Below, piece by piece: positions 1 to 8,010 of a stretch of DNA of 64,000 nucleotides. The DNA is from an uncultured Chloroflexota bacterium. Lineage in GTDB: Bacteria; Chloroflexota; Dehalococcoidia; CAUJGQ01. The stretch is taken from positions 5,435-69,434 of the forward strand of contig CALFMN010000154.1 in assembly GCA_937879875.1 (NCBI GenBank), written 5' to 3'. How positions within the stretch are numbered: the first letter of the stretch is position 1; each line of letters begins with the position of its first letter. The position numbers and the translations under genes are program-made. The notes under the pieces were generated by a model. That model had not been told where the DNA came from and did no database searches. It worked only from the letters and a program-made list of their open reading frames with translations.

Positions 1-1101
1 GCGCAATTGTCCGCCGTAGGGGGCTACGCCGGCGAGATTGCTGTTGGTCGCGAGATCGACCTGCTGGAGGGCGGCGATCAGCGGGTAGGGACTGTCGTCC
101 ACCACGTCCAACTCCGCATCGCCGGTGCCTGCAAAGGGCTGTGGGTTGCAGCAGGCCGGGAACTGGATGGGGGTAACGTCCCCCTGGTCGGTGATGGTGA
201 CGGCCTGGTCTGTCGTGGTATCGTTGCAGGCCCAGGCGCCGCGGCCGATGCCCAGCAACGTCTGCTGCGTGTAGCTGTCGGTCAGCGGCGTGTAGACGTA
301 CACGCGGCTGGCGCCCGATACCCGAGCGGAGGCGTTCACGCTGGGGTTGCCGATCATCGCGCACTTGCCGGCCGGCAAGGTGAGGCCGACCGAGGTTTCT
401 GGGCTCGGCGTCAGGCGGAACACCGTCTGCTTGGGCGTGTAGACCCAGTAGCCGGCACCGGCCTGGAGGTGCTGGAGGTCGGTGGTGCGATAGTCGCTGT
501 CCGTGGGCCCGAAGGTGTAGAGTGTCGGGCTGACCGAGGACGTCGTGGAGAGCGAGAACGAGGCAGCGTTGCCGAACGACAGCAGGTTCCAGCCGGCGGG
601 GACGTAGACCACGCTGCCTGCCGGCGCCGGCGCTTGTCCCGGCGTGCTTGGTAGGGTGGCCGCTGGCGGTGTGGCCGCGCAGGCGAGCAGCACATTCCCG
701 CTCACGACCGGCTGCTGCGCAACGCTGAGCGTGAAGGTGTAGTGACCGGGCGGCAGCGGCGCAGCGATGAAGAACCAGACGACCCCCGCCGCCTGGTTCT
801 CCGGGAAGTCCGTATCGCTAATCGCCTGGCTCTCGAACGTCCAGTGGCCGGAGAGCGCGGCAGGCACCGGGAGCTGCGCGTAGCGCACGAAGACGTCGAT
901 CTCGGCGGGTGCGCAGGCTTGCAGCGTGCCACCGGGAGAGACGACATCCGGTGGCGGGCCACCACCCGGTCCACGCGTGGTGGCGAAGCCGAGAAGGCTA
1001 AAGGCCGGTGCTGGTGCGCCCGTTTGTGCGTGTGCATGCGGCGACGCGGCCAGCAGCGCGATGCTCGCGACGGCGATCAACACGGTGCGTGTGCTGCGCA
1101 T
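1..1101 (-). CDS. secreted protein with Chloroflexota-type 'GWNLLSFG' module, 3' end outside window
   Basis: Reading the minus strand from an ATG at 1101 gives 367 uninterrupted codons that run off the window edge, so the C-terminus is missing. The product begins MRSTRTVLIAVASIALLAAS followed by PHAHAQ, a typical signal peptide with an Ala-x-Ala type cleavage site near residue 25, so it is probably exported. Residues about 60-145 look like a beta-sandwich segment. From about 165 there is a 'VYVPAGWNLLSFG' segment followed by 'AGAGYWVYTPKQT', an arrangement I associate with secreted Chloroflexota proteins of unknown role. It lies 65 bases downstream of the Ser/Thr kinase gene on the same strand and may be co-transcribed with it. 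An open frame on the opposite strand (7-654) has no comparable features. Function unknown. Confidence 0.75.
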   Translation of the reverse strand, partial: MRSTRTVLIAVASIALLAASPHAHAQTGAPAPAFSLLGFATTRGPGGGPPPDVVSPGGTLQACAPAEIDVFVRYAQLPVPAALSGHWTFESQAISDTDFPENQAAGVVWFFIAAPLPPGHYTFTLSVAQQPVVSGNVLLACAATPPAATLPSTPGQAPAPAGSVVYVPAGWNLLSFGNAASFSLSTTSSVSPTLYTFGPTDSDYRTTDLQHLQAGAGYWVYTPKQTVFRLTPSPETSVGLTLPAGKCAMIGNPSVNASARVSGASRVYVYTPLTDSYTQQTLLGIGRGAWACNDTTTDQAVTITDQGDVTPIQFPACCNPQPFAGTGDAELDVVDDSPYPLIAALQQVDLATNSNLAGVAPYGGQLR

Positions 1102-1166
1102 GCCCGTCTCCTTGATGCCGAACGACAGCAGGTTCCTGCGGCGGGTTGGAGTGCCTGCACGTGCGC

Positions 1167-3488
1167 TCACTCAGGACCCAGCGCTTGGGGTGGAATCGTG
1201 GCGGCCGGCGCTGGCGGCGGGCCTGTGCCGGGTTGCGGCGGGATCGTCGCGACCGGTGCAGGTACCTGAGCCGGCTGCGGCGGGGGCGGTAGGGAGGTCG
1301 TCGGCACACGGGCCGGCTGCACGGGCGGCGAGGTCGTGCTGCCGCCCCCACCGGTGTTCGCCGGTGCCGTGATGTGCACGGGCGCCGGCGGTGCCACCGA
1401 AGGAGCTGGCGCTGGGGTCGGTGCCTTCCGCGCCGCGGCGGCGCTTGAGTGCACGCTCGCCGCCGTGGCGAGTGCACCCAGCGGGTCGGCCACGGCAAGA
1501 GAGCTCGCCACGAACGTCACGCTCACATCATCCCCCGCCGCGAGGTCGTCGAAGCGTACCTGCGCGTCGAACGTCGTGCCGTCGCCCACGGCCGCGGCCG
1601 CCGTGCGCCCGTCCGCACAGGTCCATTGCAGCGCCTTGCCTGTCGCGCTGTGTGTGCTGGCGGTGAGCGTGCCGCTCGTGCAGTTCGGTGTAAGCTGCTC
1701 GCTGCCCGCCTGAAGGGTGCCGCCCTGCCAGGTGAGCAGCAGGCTCAGCTGCCCCGTGGGCTGGTCGTACTGTGGGTTCAAGCCGCTGGACGGCGGCGGA
1801 TAGGCGTTCTCCGCCACGCCGACCGTCGCCGGCTGCCCGTCCGCGAGGTTAAGCGCGGCGTCCGGCGTGGTGGTGAGGTCAGCGAGGAGCGTGCCTTGCC
1901 GCCGCGCTGTATCCCACGCCAGCACGGTCAGACGCTGGCGGCGGCCGTCGAGTGTCACGGCGCTGAGGACCTGTGGTGCGCTGCCCTGTTCGAGCGAGCG
2001 CACCGCGTGCAGGGCCAGCGCCGGGTAACAGGTGCTATCCGAACTTCGGTGCACGGGCGGCAGGAGGACGTTGTCGTGTGGCACGGCCGTCGCATCCCAA
2101 ACGCGGATCCAGGTGCCGTCGGCAGCCGGGTGGAAGAGGTCGAGGTACGGCTGCGGACATCCATCCGCACCGGGCGCCTGGCTGAACAGGACGATCGTGC
2201 CGGGCCCGTTCCCCTCGGCGAGCAGGCCGCGTTGCACGAGCTGGGCGCCGGGGCGCAGGAGCGCCGCGTCGGGCACCGCTGCTGCCGACAGTGGCGTCGG
2301 GGTCGGCGTCGGGGTCGGCGGCGGTGCCGGTGTGCCGGCCGATCCTTCCGTTGTGTCCGATGGTGTCGGAGCCGGTCGTTGCGCCGTGATCGGTGTGGGC
2401 CGGGCGCCCGCCCCGCCGGCGAGCCAATGCGTGCTCGCGATGGTGCCGGCGAGCACAAGGAGGAGTGCTGCCCCAGCGATGCTCGCCACGCGGCGGCGGT
2501 CCCGTGCGAGTGCCCCGCCCAGGTCGCCTGCTCGCTGGGTCGTTGCCGGTACAGGAGGCTCGCCGCGCGGGAGCGCTTCGGTGGGGGTGACCTCCACGGG
2601 CGGTTCGGGCAGCAGGGTCGCTACCGCTGGCGGTTCATGCAAGAGCGGCAGCGTGCGTGATGGGAATGGCGGTGCCGGCCCGGCGGGTCGCAGTGCTGCG
2701 GCAAGGGCGGTGGCTGAAGCAGGGCGCGCGGCCGGGTCTTTGCTGAGCGCAGCCGCAATAACCGCATAAACGGCGTCGGGCAGCCCTGGGCGGATCTCCC
2801 GCAGGGGCGGTGGCGGCGTGTACACATGGGCGAACAGGACCTGCTCGGTGGGGCCGCTGAAGGGCGGCCGACCGCCGAGCAGCCGGTAGGCGAGCACCCC
2901 AAGTGCGTAGAGGTCTGTTTCTGGTCCGATCCGACCACCACGAATCTGCTCCGGCGCCATCGCCTCCGGCGTGCCGACGATGTGCCCGGTCGGCGTGTCG
3001 CCCGGCTGCTCCAGGACAGAGGCGATACCCAGGTCCATGAGCACCACCCGCCCGTCTTCTTGCTCCACGATCACGTTGGCGGCCTTGACATCGCGGTGGA
3101 CGATGCCGTGGTCGTGGAGGTAGTCCAGGGCAGCCCCGAGCGGCGCCAGGACCGCCGCGACCTGGGCCAGGTCCAGCCCCTGCCCCGGCGCCAGCAGCCG
3201 GGCGAGCGTCTCACCCAACAGGAGCTCCATCGTGAAAAACGGCGCTCCGTCCAGGGCGCTCACGTCGAACACGGTGACGATATGCGGGTGGCGGAGCCGG
3301 GCGAGCCGGCGGGCCTCAGCCCGAAAGCGGGTTGTGGCCTGAGGGTCGGCGGCGATGTGTGGGTGCAGGAGCTTGAGCGCCACGTCCCGCCCCAGCATGC
3401 GGTCGGTGGCGCGGTACACCGTGGCGAAGCCGCCGCGTCCGAGGACGGCGTGGATGTCGTAGCGCTCAAACTGCGGCGGGGCGCCCAT
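1167..3488 (-). CDS. transmembrane serine/threonine protein kinase (PknB-like)
   Basis: 773 aa. Residues about 9-265 form a Hanks-type kinase: glycine loop LGRGGFATVY (16-25), ATP-binding lysine in VALKL (Lys39), helix C Glu58, catalytic HRDVKAAN (131-138), and metal-binding DLG (152-154) in place of the usual DFG, followed by APE (178-180). A Pro-rich juxtamembrane stretch leads to one membrane helix (about 334-356), then a Pro/Thr-rich stalk, an outer domain (about 420-690) and a Pro-rich tail. The kinase should therefore face the cytoplasm and the sensor the outside. It starts 2 bases after the stop of the FHA regulator gene, indicating one operon; the FHA protein is the obvious candidate substrate. 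The extracellular domain is not one I recognise. The kinase assignment is secure, the ligand unknown. Confidence 0.95.
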   Translation of the reverse strand: MGAPPQFERYDIHAVLGRGGFATVYRATDRMLGRDVALKLLHPHIAADPQATTRFRAEARRLARLRHPHIVTVFDVSALDGAPFFTMELLLGETLARLLAPGQGLDLAQVAAVLAPLGAALDYLHDHGIVHRDVKAANVIVEQEDGRVVLMDLGIASVLEQPGDTPTGHIVGTPEAMAPEQIRGGRIGPETDLYALGVLAYRLLGGRPPFSGPTEQVLFAHVYTPPPPLREIRPGLPDAVYAVIAAALSKDPAARPASATALAAALRPAGPAPPFPSRTLPLLHEPPAVATLLPEPPVEVTPTEALPRGEPPVPATTQRAGDLGGALARDRRRVASIAGAALLLVLAGTIASTHWLAGGAGARPTPITAQRPAPTPSDTTEGSAGTPAPPPTPTPTPTPLSAAAVPDAALLRPGAQLVQRGLLAEGNGPGTIVLFSQAPGADGCPQPYLDLFHPAADGTWIRVWDATAVPHDNVLLPPVHRSSDSTCYPALALHAVRSLEQGSAPQVLSAVTLDGRRQRLTVLAWDTARRQGTLLADLTTTPDAALNLADGQPATVGVAENAYPPPSSGLNPQYDQPTGQLSLLLTWQGGTLQAGSEQLTPNCTSGTLTASTHSATGKALQWTCADGRTAAAAVGDGTTFDAQVRFDDLAAGDDVSVTFVASSLAVADPLGALATAASVHSSAAAARKAPTPAPAPSVAPPAPVHITAPANTGGGGSTTSPPVQPARVPTTSLPPPPQPAQVPAPVATIPPQPGTGPPPAPAATIPPQALGPE

Positions 3489-3490
3489 GA

Positions 3491-4180
3491 CTACCCGCTC
3501 TCCAGCGCACGCGGCGGCTCAGCCGCTGCGAGGCGATAACCCAGCCCGCGCACGGTATGCAGGAACCGCGGGTTGTCGGCGTCGTCGCCCAGCTTGCGGC
3601 GCAGGCGGGAGATGATCTGCATCAGCGTCTCGTCCGCTACAGCCCCCTGCGCCTCCGGCCACAGGTGCTGCGCCAGCGCTTCCTTCGTTACTAACGCCGC
3701 GCGTTCGCGGTGGAGCAGCAGCAGCGTGCGGTACTCCTGCGCCGTGAGCTGGATCTGGCGTCCCCCGACCCAGACGGACGCACTCGCGAGGTCCAGCCGC
3801 AGGCCGTCCTCGTCAGCCTGGGCTGGCGTCCAGTCGGTGGTTTCGTCGGTTTCGAAGACGAGCCGCTGGCCCCCGAGCAGCAGGACGTCTCCGTCACGCA
3901 AAGAGTGCGGAGCAGCCAAGCGGGCACCGTTGAGGTAGGTCCCGTTCCTGCTGCCCAGGTCCTGCAATACGTACTGCTGCCCGTCCCACACCACCGCCGC
4001 GTGGCGCCGGGAGCTGCCCTTGCTGGTCAGCACGATCGCGTTCTGCGGGTCCCGCCCGAGCGTGGTCGTCGCCGCGACGAGATCGTGCCGGGACCCGCCG
4101 TCGCGCCCATTCTGGTCAACCAGGTACGCCGTCACTCTGGTATCCCCAACGCCGGCCCCGCCGTGGATGGCGCGCGGCAC
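3491..4180 (-). CDS. FHA-domain / OmpR-type winged-helix transcriptional regulator
   Basis: 229 aa with a GTG start preceded by AGGTG. Residues about 16-115 are an FHA domain with the phosphothreonine-binding landmarks GRD (42-44), SSRRH (56-60) and SRNG (77-80). Residues about 125-222 are an OmpR/PhoB-like DNA-binding winged helix ('LTAQEYRTLLLLHRER', 'ISRLRRKLGDD', 'TVRGLGYRL'). There is no receiver domain, so control is probably by kinase-dependent phosphothreonine binding; this is the reverse domain order of mycobacterial EmbR, where DNA binding is N-terminal. The gene overlaps the kinase operon and faces two small genes across an intergenic region filled with GCTGACA repeats, the likely operators. 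Confidence 0.9.
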   Translation of the reverse strand: MPRAIHGGAGVGDTRVTAYLVDQNGRDGGSRHDLVAATTTLGRDPQNAIVLTSKGSSRRHAAVVWDGQQYVLQDLGSRNGTYLNGARLAAPHSLRDGDVLLLGGQRLVFETDETTDWTPAQADEDGLRLDLASASVWVGGRQIQLTAQEYRTLLLLHRERAALVTKEALAQHLWPEAQGAVADETLMQIISRLRRKLGDDADNPRFLHTVRGLGYRLAAAEPPRALESG

Positions 4181-4199
4181 CGTTGCACCTGGGCTCCAT

Positions 4200-4320
4200 G
4201 CTGACAGTTCTGTCAGCTAACAGATAGCAGCATGCATGCGCGTTGTCCAGCCCTGCCGGGCACGGAACGCTGACAAGGCTGACAGCCGGCGGAGAGGAAC
4301 CTGGTAGCTGCCTGTCAAGC
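4200..4320. promoter_or_regulatory. cluster of GCTGACA / TGTCAGC operator-like sites
   Basis: Directly upstream of the FHA regulator there is an 18-base near-palindrome GCTGACAG-TT-CTGTCAGC (4200-4217), then a direct repeat GCTGACAAG GCTGACAGC (4269-4286, 9-base period), and a CTGTCAAGC at 4312-4320. Direct repeats at roughly helical spacing are typical of OmpR-type winged-helix binding sites. I infer an operator cluster for the FHA/winged-helix regulator, acting on its own gene, on the microprotein genes, or on both. Confidence 0.5.
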
Positions 4321-4327
4321 ATCCGGC

Positions 4328-4585
4328 TGCGCGGCACGCCACACTCAGAGTGAGCCCCACACCAGACGGGGCAGCACGCAGACGGAGGAACGAGCCATGA
4401 ACCAGCAATCCCCCATCACGCCTCTGTCCCCTGCGGGGCAGCAGATACTGGAGATTTTCGGCGAACAAGCGTTGGTCGCGAGTTGGGGCCTCCAACAGCA
4501 GCCCCCGGCCGTCATCTACCACGGGGTCCCACGGCTGCGCTGACGCGCTGCGCCCATGCTGCGCGGCACGCCACACCGAGAGTGA
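4328..4585 (+). repeat. duplicated leader upstream of two microprotein genes
   Basis: A 26-base block beginning TGCGCGGCACGCCACAC and ending AGAGTGA occurs at 4328-4353 and again, with one or two changes, at 4560-4585. Each copy is followed by a GGAGGAACGAG ribosome binding segment and an ATG. The spacing to the ATG differs (about 43 against 21 bases). The duplication carries a leader or promoter rather than coding sequence. Confidence 0.6.
4397..4543 (+). CDS. 48-aa microprotein 1, divergent from FHA regulator
   Basis: ATG at 4397 with a strong GGAGGAACGAG ribosome binding segment. The 48-residue product starts MNQQSPITPLSPAGQQILEI and is Gln/Pro-rich with a short amphipathic segment (about residues 13-30). 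There is no signal peptide or membrane helix. Its leader is repeated in front of the next small gene, which supports both being real. I do not recognise a family. Possible roles include a small effector or a kinase/FHA target; it contains several Ser/Thr residues, but nothing in the sequence proves this. Confidence 0.5.
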   Translation: MNQQSPITPLSPAGQQILEIFGEQALVASWGLQQQPPAVIYHGVPRLR

Positions 4586-4606
4586 ACGCAGAAGGAGGAA
4601 CGAGTT

Positions 4607-4768
4607 ATGCCTCGGGTCGATTTCAGCAGCAACGCAGGAACACCGCCCCGGCAGGGGCCGGTCGCGTTCCCCGTCCAGCAGAACCCGGTCGCTTTCGGCC
4701 TCGGCCCGGGGCCTTACCCGATTCCGGGCGCAGGGCTGCGCCCGCTCAACCTCATAGTGCCGGGCTGA
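4607..4768 (+). CDS. 53-aa Pro/Gly-rich microprotein 2
   Basis: ATG at 4607 preceded by GAAGGAGGAACGAG, almost the same ribosome binding region as microprotein 1. The 53-residue product is dominated by Pro, Gly, Val and Phe, with an internal repeat PVAFPVQQ / PVAFGLGP and the C-terminus LRPLNLIVPG. It has no Cys and no membrane segment. It follows microprotein 1 by 63 bases on the same strand. The family is unknown. A peptide precursor or a structural or secreted peptide is conceivable, but no modification enzyme lies next to it. Confidence 0.5.
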   Translation: MPRVDFSSNAGTPPRQGPVAFPVQQNPVAFGLGPGPYPIPGAGLRPLNLIVPG

Positions 4769-4898
4769 CCCCACGCAACATCCAACACCAGCGGCCACGA
4801 CGTGTGTCCCTGTCAACCAGCTCGCTGCGCTGCGCCCCAGCGCTGCGGAGCACGGCCATGCGACTGGTCTATCGTCGCGGAGCGTGCGTGCCGGTATC

Positions 4899-5645
4899 TC
4901 AGTCTGTGGGAGCGGCGTAGGCCGCCGCCTCGCGCATCGGGTTCCAGAGCGTCACGCCGGTGACGTCGTGCTCACGTAGTGCCTGCAGATAGGCAGGGAT
5001 TTTGCCGCCGATCACGCTGCCGTGGTGGCAGGCAAGCGTTGCTGGGGCGAGCGCCTCAATTTTGTCGAGCGCTGCGTCCAGGTGGGCACGCGAGGGGAAG
5101 ATGCCCACCATGCGGTAGGTCGCCAGCATCTCCTCCGTGAGGTCCTCGTCCGTCACCGCGGGCCGCGGCCCCGGTTGAATAAAGACATCCGAGGTGAAGA
5201 CCGTGCGCGTGCTCTCGTCGTAGGCGAGCATGCTCTCCCACTGATGCACGTAGGGCGTGATGAGGAAGCGGAGGCGATGCTGTCCCAGGTCCAACACCGT
5301 CTCCTCCTCAACGGGCAGCGGCTCCCGGAGGGCGAAGTCCGCAAAGCTGGTGATCACGCCGACCGGGCTGCAAACGGCCTGCGCCTGCGGGGCGATGCCG
5401 AGGAAGCGATTCAGTGCGCCGCACTCATCCCCCTCGAAGTGCGGCGCGACGATGTAGCGGAGCTTGTTCAGGTCGATGAGCTTCTGGACTGCCTCCAGGC
5501 TTTCGTCGAAGAGCCGGGCGAAGCCGGTCTCTACCAGCGCCGGCTGGTCGTCCTTGATGACGAAGAAGCTGAAGGTCACGGGAGAATGGGGCACTGCGCT
5601 GTTCACCCGGTAGATGTCCGGCGCGACTTCCGCGATCGTGGCCAT
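4899..5645 (-). CDS. metallo-beta-lactamase fold protein of the flavodiiron/ODP type
   Basis: 248 aa. The metal ligands match the diiron MBL domain of flavodiiron proteins: H69-x-E71-x-D73 (in 'APHFEGDE'), H134 ('PYVHQW'), D153 ('TSDVF') and H207 or H208 ('CHHGS'). The flavodoxin domain of true flavodiiron proteins is absent, so this is a stand-alone diiron domain. Family knowledge suggests oxygen or nitric oxide handling or oxygen sensing. It is divergent from a TetR gene with a long perfect palindrome between them, so it is probably the regulated target of that repressor. Confidence 0.85.
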   Translation of the reverse strand: MATIAEVAPDIYRVNSAVPHSPVTFSFFVIKDDQPALVETGFARLFDESLEAVQKLIDLNKLRYIVAPHFEGDECGALNRFLGIAPQAQAVCSPVGVITSFADFALREPLPVEEETVLDLGQHRLRFLITPYVHQWESMLAYDESTRTVFTSDVFIQPGPRPAVTDEDLTEEMLATYRMVGIFPSRAHLDAALDKIEALAPATLACHHGSVIGGKIPAYLQALREHDVTGVTLWNPMREAAAYAAPTD

Positions 5646-5678
5646 GGCACTCCTCCTCGTCTGCCACCTGCTACGGTA

Positions 5679-5706
5679 GATTAGTGCACAGTACTGTGCA
5701 CTAATC
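5679..5706. promoter_or_regulatory. 28-bp perfect palindrome, TetR operator candidate
   Basis: The half-site GATTAGTGCACAGT is followed immediately by its exact reverse complement, a 28-bp uninterrupted palindrome. It sits in the divergent intergenic region between the MBL gene (start 5645) and the TetR gene (start 5795), the classical position for a TetR-family operator controlling both genes. Confidence 0.8.
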
Positions 5707-5794
5707 GTGCTGCTATACTACCCATGCCACCGCCGCTGGGCAATAGGTGAACGATGCTGTTTCCTATTTTGGAACGAGCTCCCAGGGAAGCGTG

Positions 5795-6376
5795 ATGGGT
5801 CGGCGCGAGGAGCGACGGCAGGCGGTACGGCAACGCATTGTCGAGGCGGCCGTCGAGCTCCACAGCACCGTCGGCCCCGCACGCACGACGATCAGCGCGA
5901 TTGCGGAGCGCGCCGGCGTCCAGCGCCTCACCGTATATCGCCATTTTCCGGACGAACTGTCGATTTTCATGGCTTGCACTGGCCATGGGCTCGCCACGCT
6001 GCCGCCGCCCGACCAGGCGGCCTGGCGCCGTCGTACCGATCCCGTGGCGCGTCTGCAGGAGGCGCTCACGGACCTCTACGCCTACTACCGGCGGCGCGAG
6101 CCCGTGCTCGTCAACGTGCAGCGTGATGCCCCCTTGATGCCGGTGCTGCAGCGCGTGATGGCCGCGCGGTACGGCGAGTACTTCGCGTCAGCGCGGAAGA
6201 CGTTGAGCGCCGGTTGGGGCGTGCGAGGACGCCAGCGGACGCTGCTGGTCGCCGCGCTCGGCCACGCCATCGATTTCCAGACCTGGCGCTCGCTGGTGCG
6301 GCAGCACGGGCTCAGTGACGATCAGGCGGTCGAACTGATGGTGTGCCTGGTCCGTTGCGCGGCTGAAGGGGGTTAA
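5795..6376 (+). CDS. TetR/AcrR family transcriptional regulator
   Basis: 193 aa from the ATG at 5795 (MGRREERRQAVRQRIVEAAV), preceded by AGGGAAG; a GTG at 5747 is in frame but would add an unlikely N-terminal extension. The N-terminal helix-turn-helix is at about residues 28-50 ('TTISAIAERAGVQRLTVYRH'), and the remainder is the usual helical ligand/dimer domain. Divergent from the MBL gene, with a 28-bp palindrome between them; probably represses itself and the MBL gene. Confidence 0.9.
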   Translation: MGRREERRQAVRQRIVEAAVELHSTVGPARTTISAIAERAGVQRLTVYRHFPDELSIFMACTGHGLATLPPPDQAAWRRRTDPVARLQEALTDLYAYYRRREPVLVNVQRDAPLMPVLQRVMAARYGEYFASARKTLSAGWGVRGRQRTLLVAALGHAIDFQTWRSLVRQHGLSDDQAVELMVCLVRCAAEGG

Positions 6377-6682
6377 GCGCTCCGGCGTCGGCTCGCTGTC
6401 TCGTAACCCATCGCAGCATCCGTCGCACGCCAGGTTTTGAGACGAGCGCCAATTGAATCACAAATGAGGGGTTGTTTTACTCGGACGCGATGTGTCGTCC
6501 TGGAGCGTGGCCCGGGGCGGACATGGGGCGCCAAACCAGTCGGAACGGTGTAGCGCAGTGTGGCGATCTCACTTTCAGCGACTCGCGGCGACACTCGTAG
6601 GTCGCAACACACTGCACCGCGTTATCGTGAACGCGACTGGTTGCCCCGACACGCTTGCGACCTGCTGTTCAGCAGGCGGCTG
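6377..6682. other. intergenic, no gene seen
   Basis: About 306 bases between convergent genes (TetR and amidohydrolase). I see no convincing coding frame, hairpin or repeat. GC content dips locally around 6440-6490. Confidence 0.6.
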
Positions 6683-7840
6683 TCACGGCAGCCCGAACAG
6701 CGCGATCGCGTTGCCGCCTACGATGCGCTGCGCGTGCTCCTCGCTCGTCGCGGCGAAGACGGCCTCGACGGCGCTGCGCGTGTAGCCGAAGGTGCTCTCG
6801 TTGTGCGGATAGTCCGACGACCACAGCGCCCGATCGGCGCCGATGCGGTGCAGCAGCTCCAGCCCGGCCGGGTCGACCATGAAGGTCGCGTAGCAGTTCT
6901 GGAACCAGTAGTGGCTGGGCGCGTGCGCGAGGCGCGGGCGCACGTGGCTGGGGAACGATTCGTGGATCATGTCCGCTTCCTGCAAGGCGCCGGGCACCCA
7001 GTGCAGGCCGCTCTCTACGAACACGACACGCAGACCCGGATTGCGCTCGAACACGCCGCCGAAGGTCAGCGTTGCCCAGACGTTGCGCATGCCGCCCATC
7101 TGCTGCATCACGAAGATGCCCGCCAGCCCCCGCTTCGAGCCGGGCAGCACCGGCTTTTCGCCGATGTGGAAACAGAGCGGCAGCCCGGACTCCTCCACCG
7201 CCGCCCAGAACGGCTCCATGCGCTCGCTGTGATAGGCGATCGGCTCGCCATCGGCGTGCTTGCCGGGGGAGATGGGCACCATCGCCGTTTTGAAGTCCAG
7301 CGCCTTAATCTCGGCCAGAGCGTCGCGCGTCGCCGCGGGATCCCACCAGTTCAAAATCGCCACGCCGTGCAGGCGGTCCGGCTGCCGGGCGCAGAACTCC
7401 GCCAACGCCTGGTTGTAGGCGCGGGCGCACCACTCCTTCTCCTCAAGGTCGTCGAGAAAAAGCAGGTTGAAGAACTTCTGCGGGAAGACGATCTCCTGCG
7501 CCACGCCTTCGATATCGAGATCGCGCATGCGCGCCTCGACATCATTGAAGCCGGGCACGCATTCGAACGCGCAGGCAGCGGTCGCCGCGCCGGGCGGGTT
7601 CAGCCGCTTGCCGCCGACCTCGATCTCCCAGCCGCCGTTCTCGAAGAACACGCGCGGGGCGCGGTGCTTGAGATGGGCGGGGAAGCGATCGATCCAGAGA
7701 TCCCCCTCCAGCCAGTGGCTGTCCGCGGAGACGATGACCGTACCAGGCGGATAGGGGCGGGCAGCCTGCTCCGGCGACCGATCGCGGGCGTCGCCGATGC
7801 CCTGCATCCGCGGGATTTCGAGTGTCGATGTAACCGGCAT
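6683..7840 (-). CDS. amidohydrolase family 2 (ACMSD-like) metal-dependent hydrolase
   Basis: 385 aa with the TIM-barrel amidohydrolase_2 layout: 'VSADSHWLE' at the first strand (the usual H-x-H appears as D-S-H), a mid-protein histidine in 'CFHIGEKP', and 'LWSSDYPHNEST' carrying the late metal-binding Asp. The family includes decarboxylases and hydrolases of aromatic and carboxylated substrates; the substrate here cannot be read. It is divergent from the dehalogenase gene (170 bases apart), and both may belong to xenobiotic or aromatic breakdown. Confidence 0.85.
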   Translation of the reverse strand: MPVTSTLEIPRMQGIGDARDRSPEQAARPYPPGTVIVSADSHWLEGDLWIDRFPAHLKHRAPRVFFENGGWEIEVGGKRLNPPGAATAACAFECVPGFNDVEARMRDLDIEGVAQEIVFPQKFFNLLFLDDLEEKEWCARAYNQALAEFCARQPDRLHGVAILNWWDPAATRDALAEIKALDFKTAMVPISPGKHADGEPIAYHSERMEPFWAAVEESGLPLCFHIGEKPVLPGSKRGLAGIFVMQQMGGMRNVWATLTFGGVFERNPGLRVVFVESGLHWVPGALQEADMIHESFPSHVRPRLAHAPSHYWFQNCYATFMVDPAGLELLHRIGADRALWSSDYPHNESTFGYTRSAVEAVFAATSEEHAQRIVGGNAIALFGLP

Positions 7841-8010
7841 GTGTGGTCTCCTCGCGGCGTCCGTGCGGCTGCACTACGCGCACCATGCGGCACGGAAGAC
7901 GCCGTCGTCAACGCCACGACCGCGGGCAGGATGTCGCCGGCCGGAAAGGCGCCGACCGTGTCGAAGCGGCTATGCTTGCAGGGCCGATCATCCGCGGAGG
8001 ATCAGTGCGT

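Noticed and set aside
7..654. Plus-strand frame of 215 codons over the first 650 bases
   Set aside because: The minus strand carries a continuous 367-codon frame with signal peptide and a plausible extracellular domain; the plus frame has none.
1449..2769. Long plus-strand frames opposite the Ser/Thr kinase
   Set aside because: Shadow frames caused by GC-rich codon bias; low-complexity Arg/Gly translations without domains.
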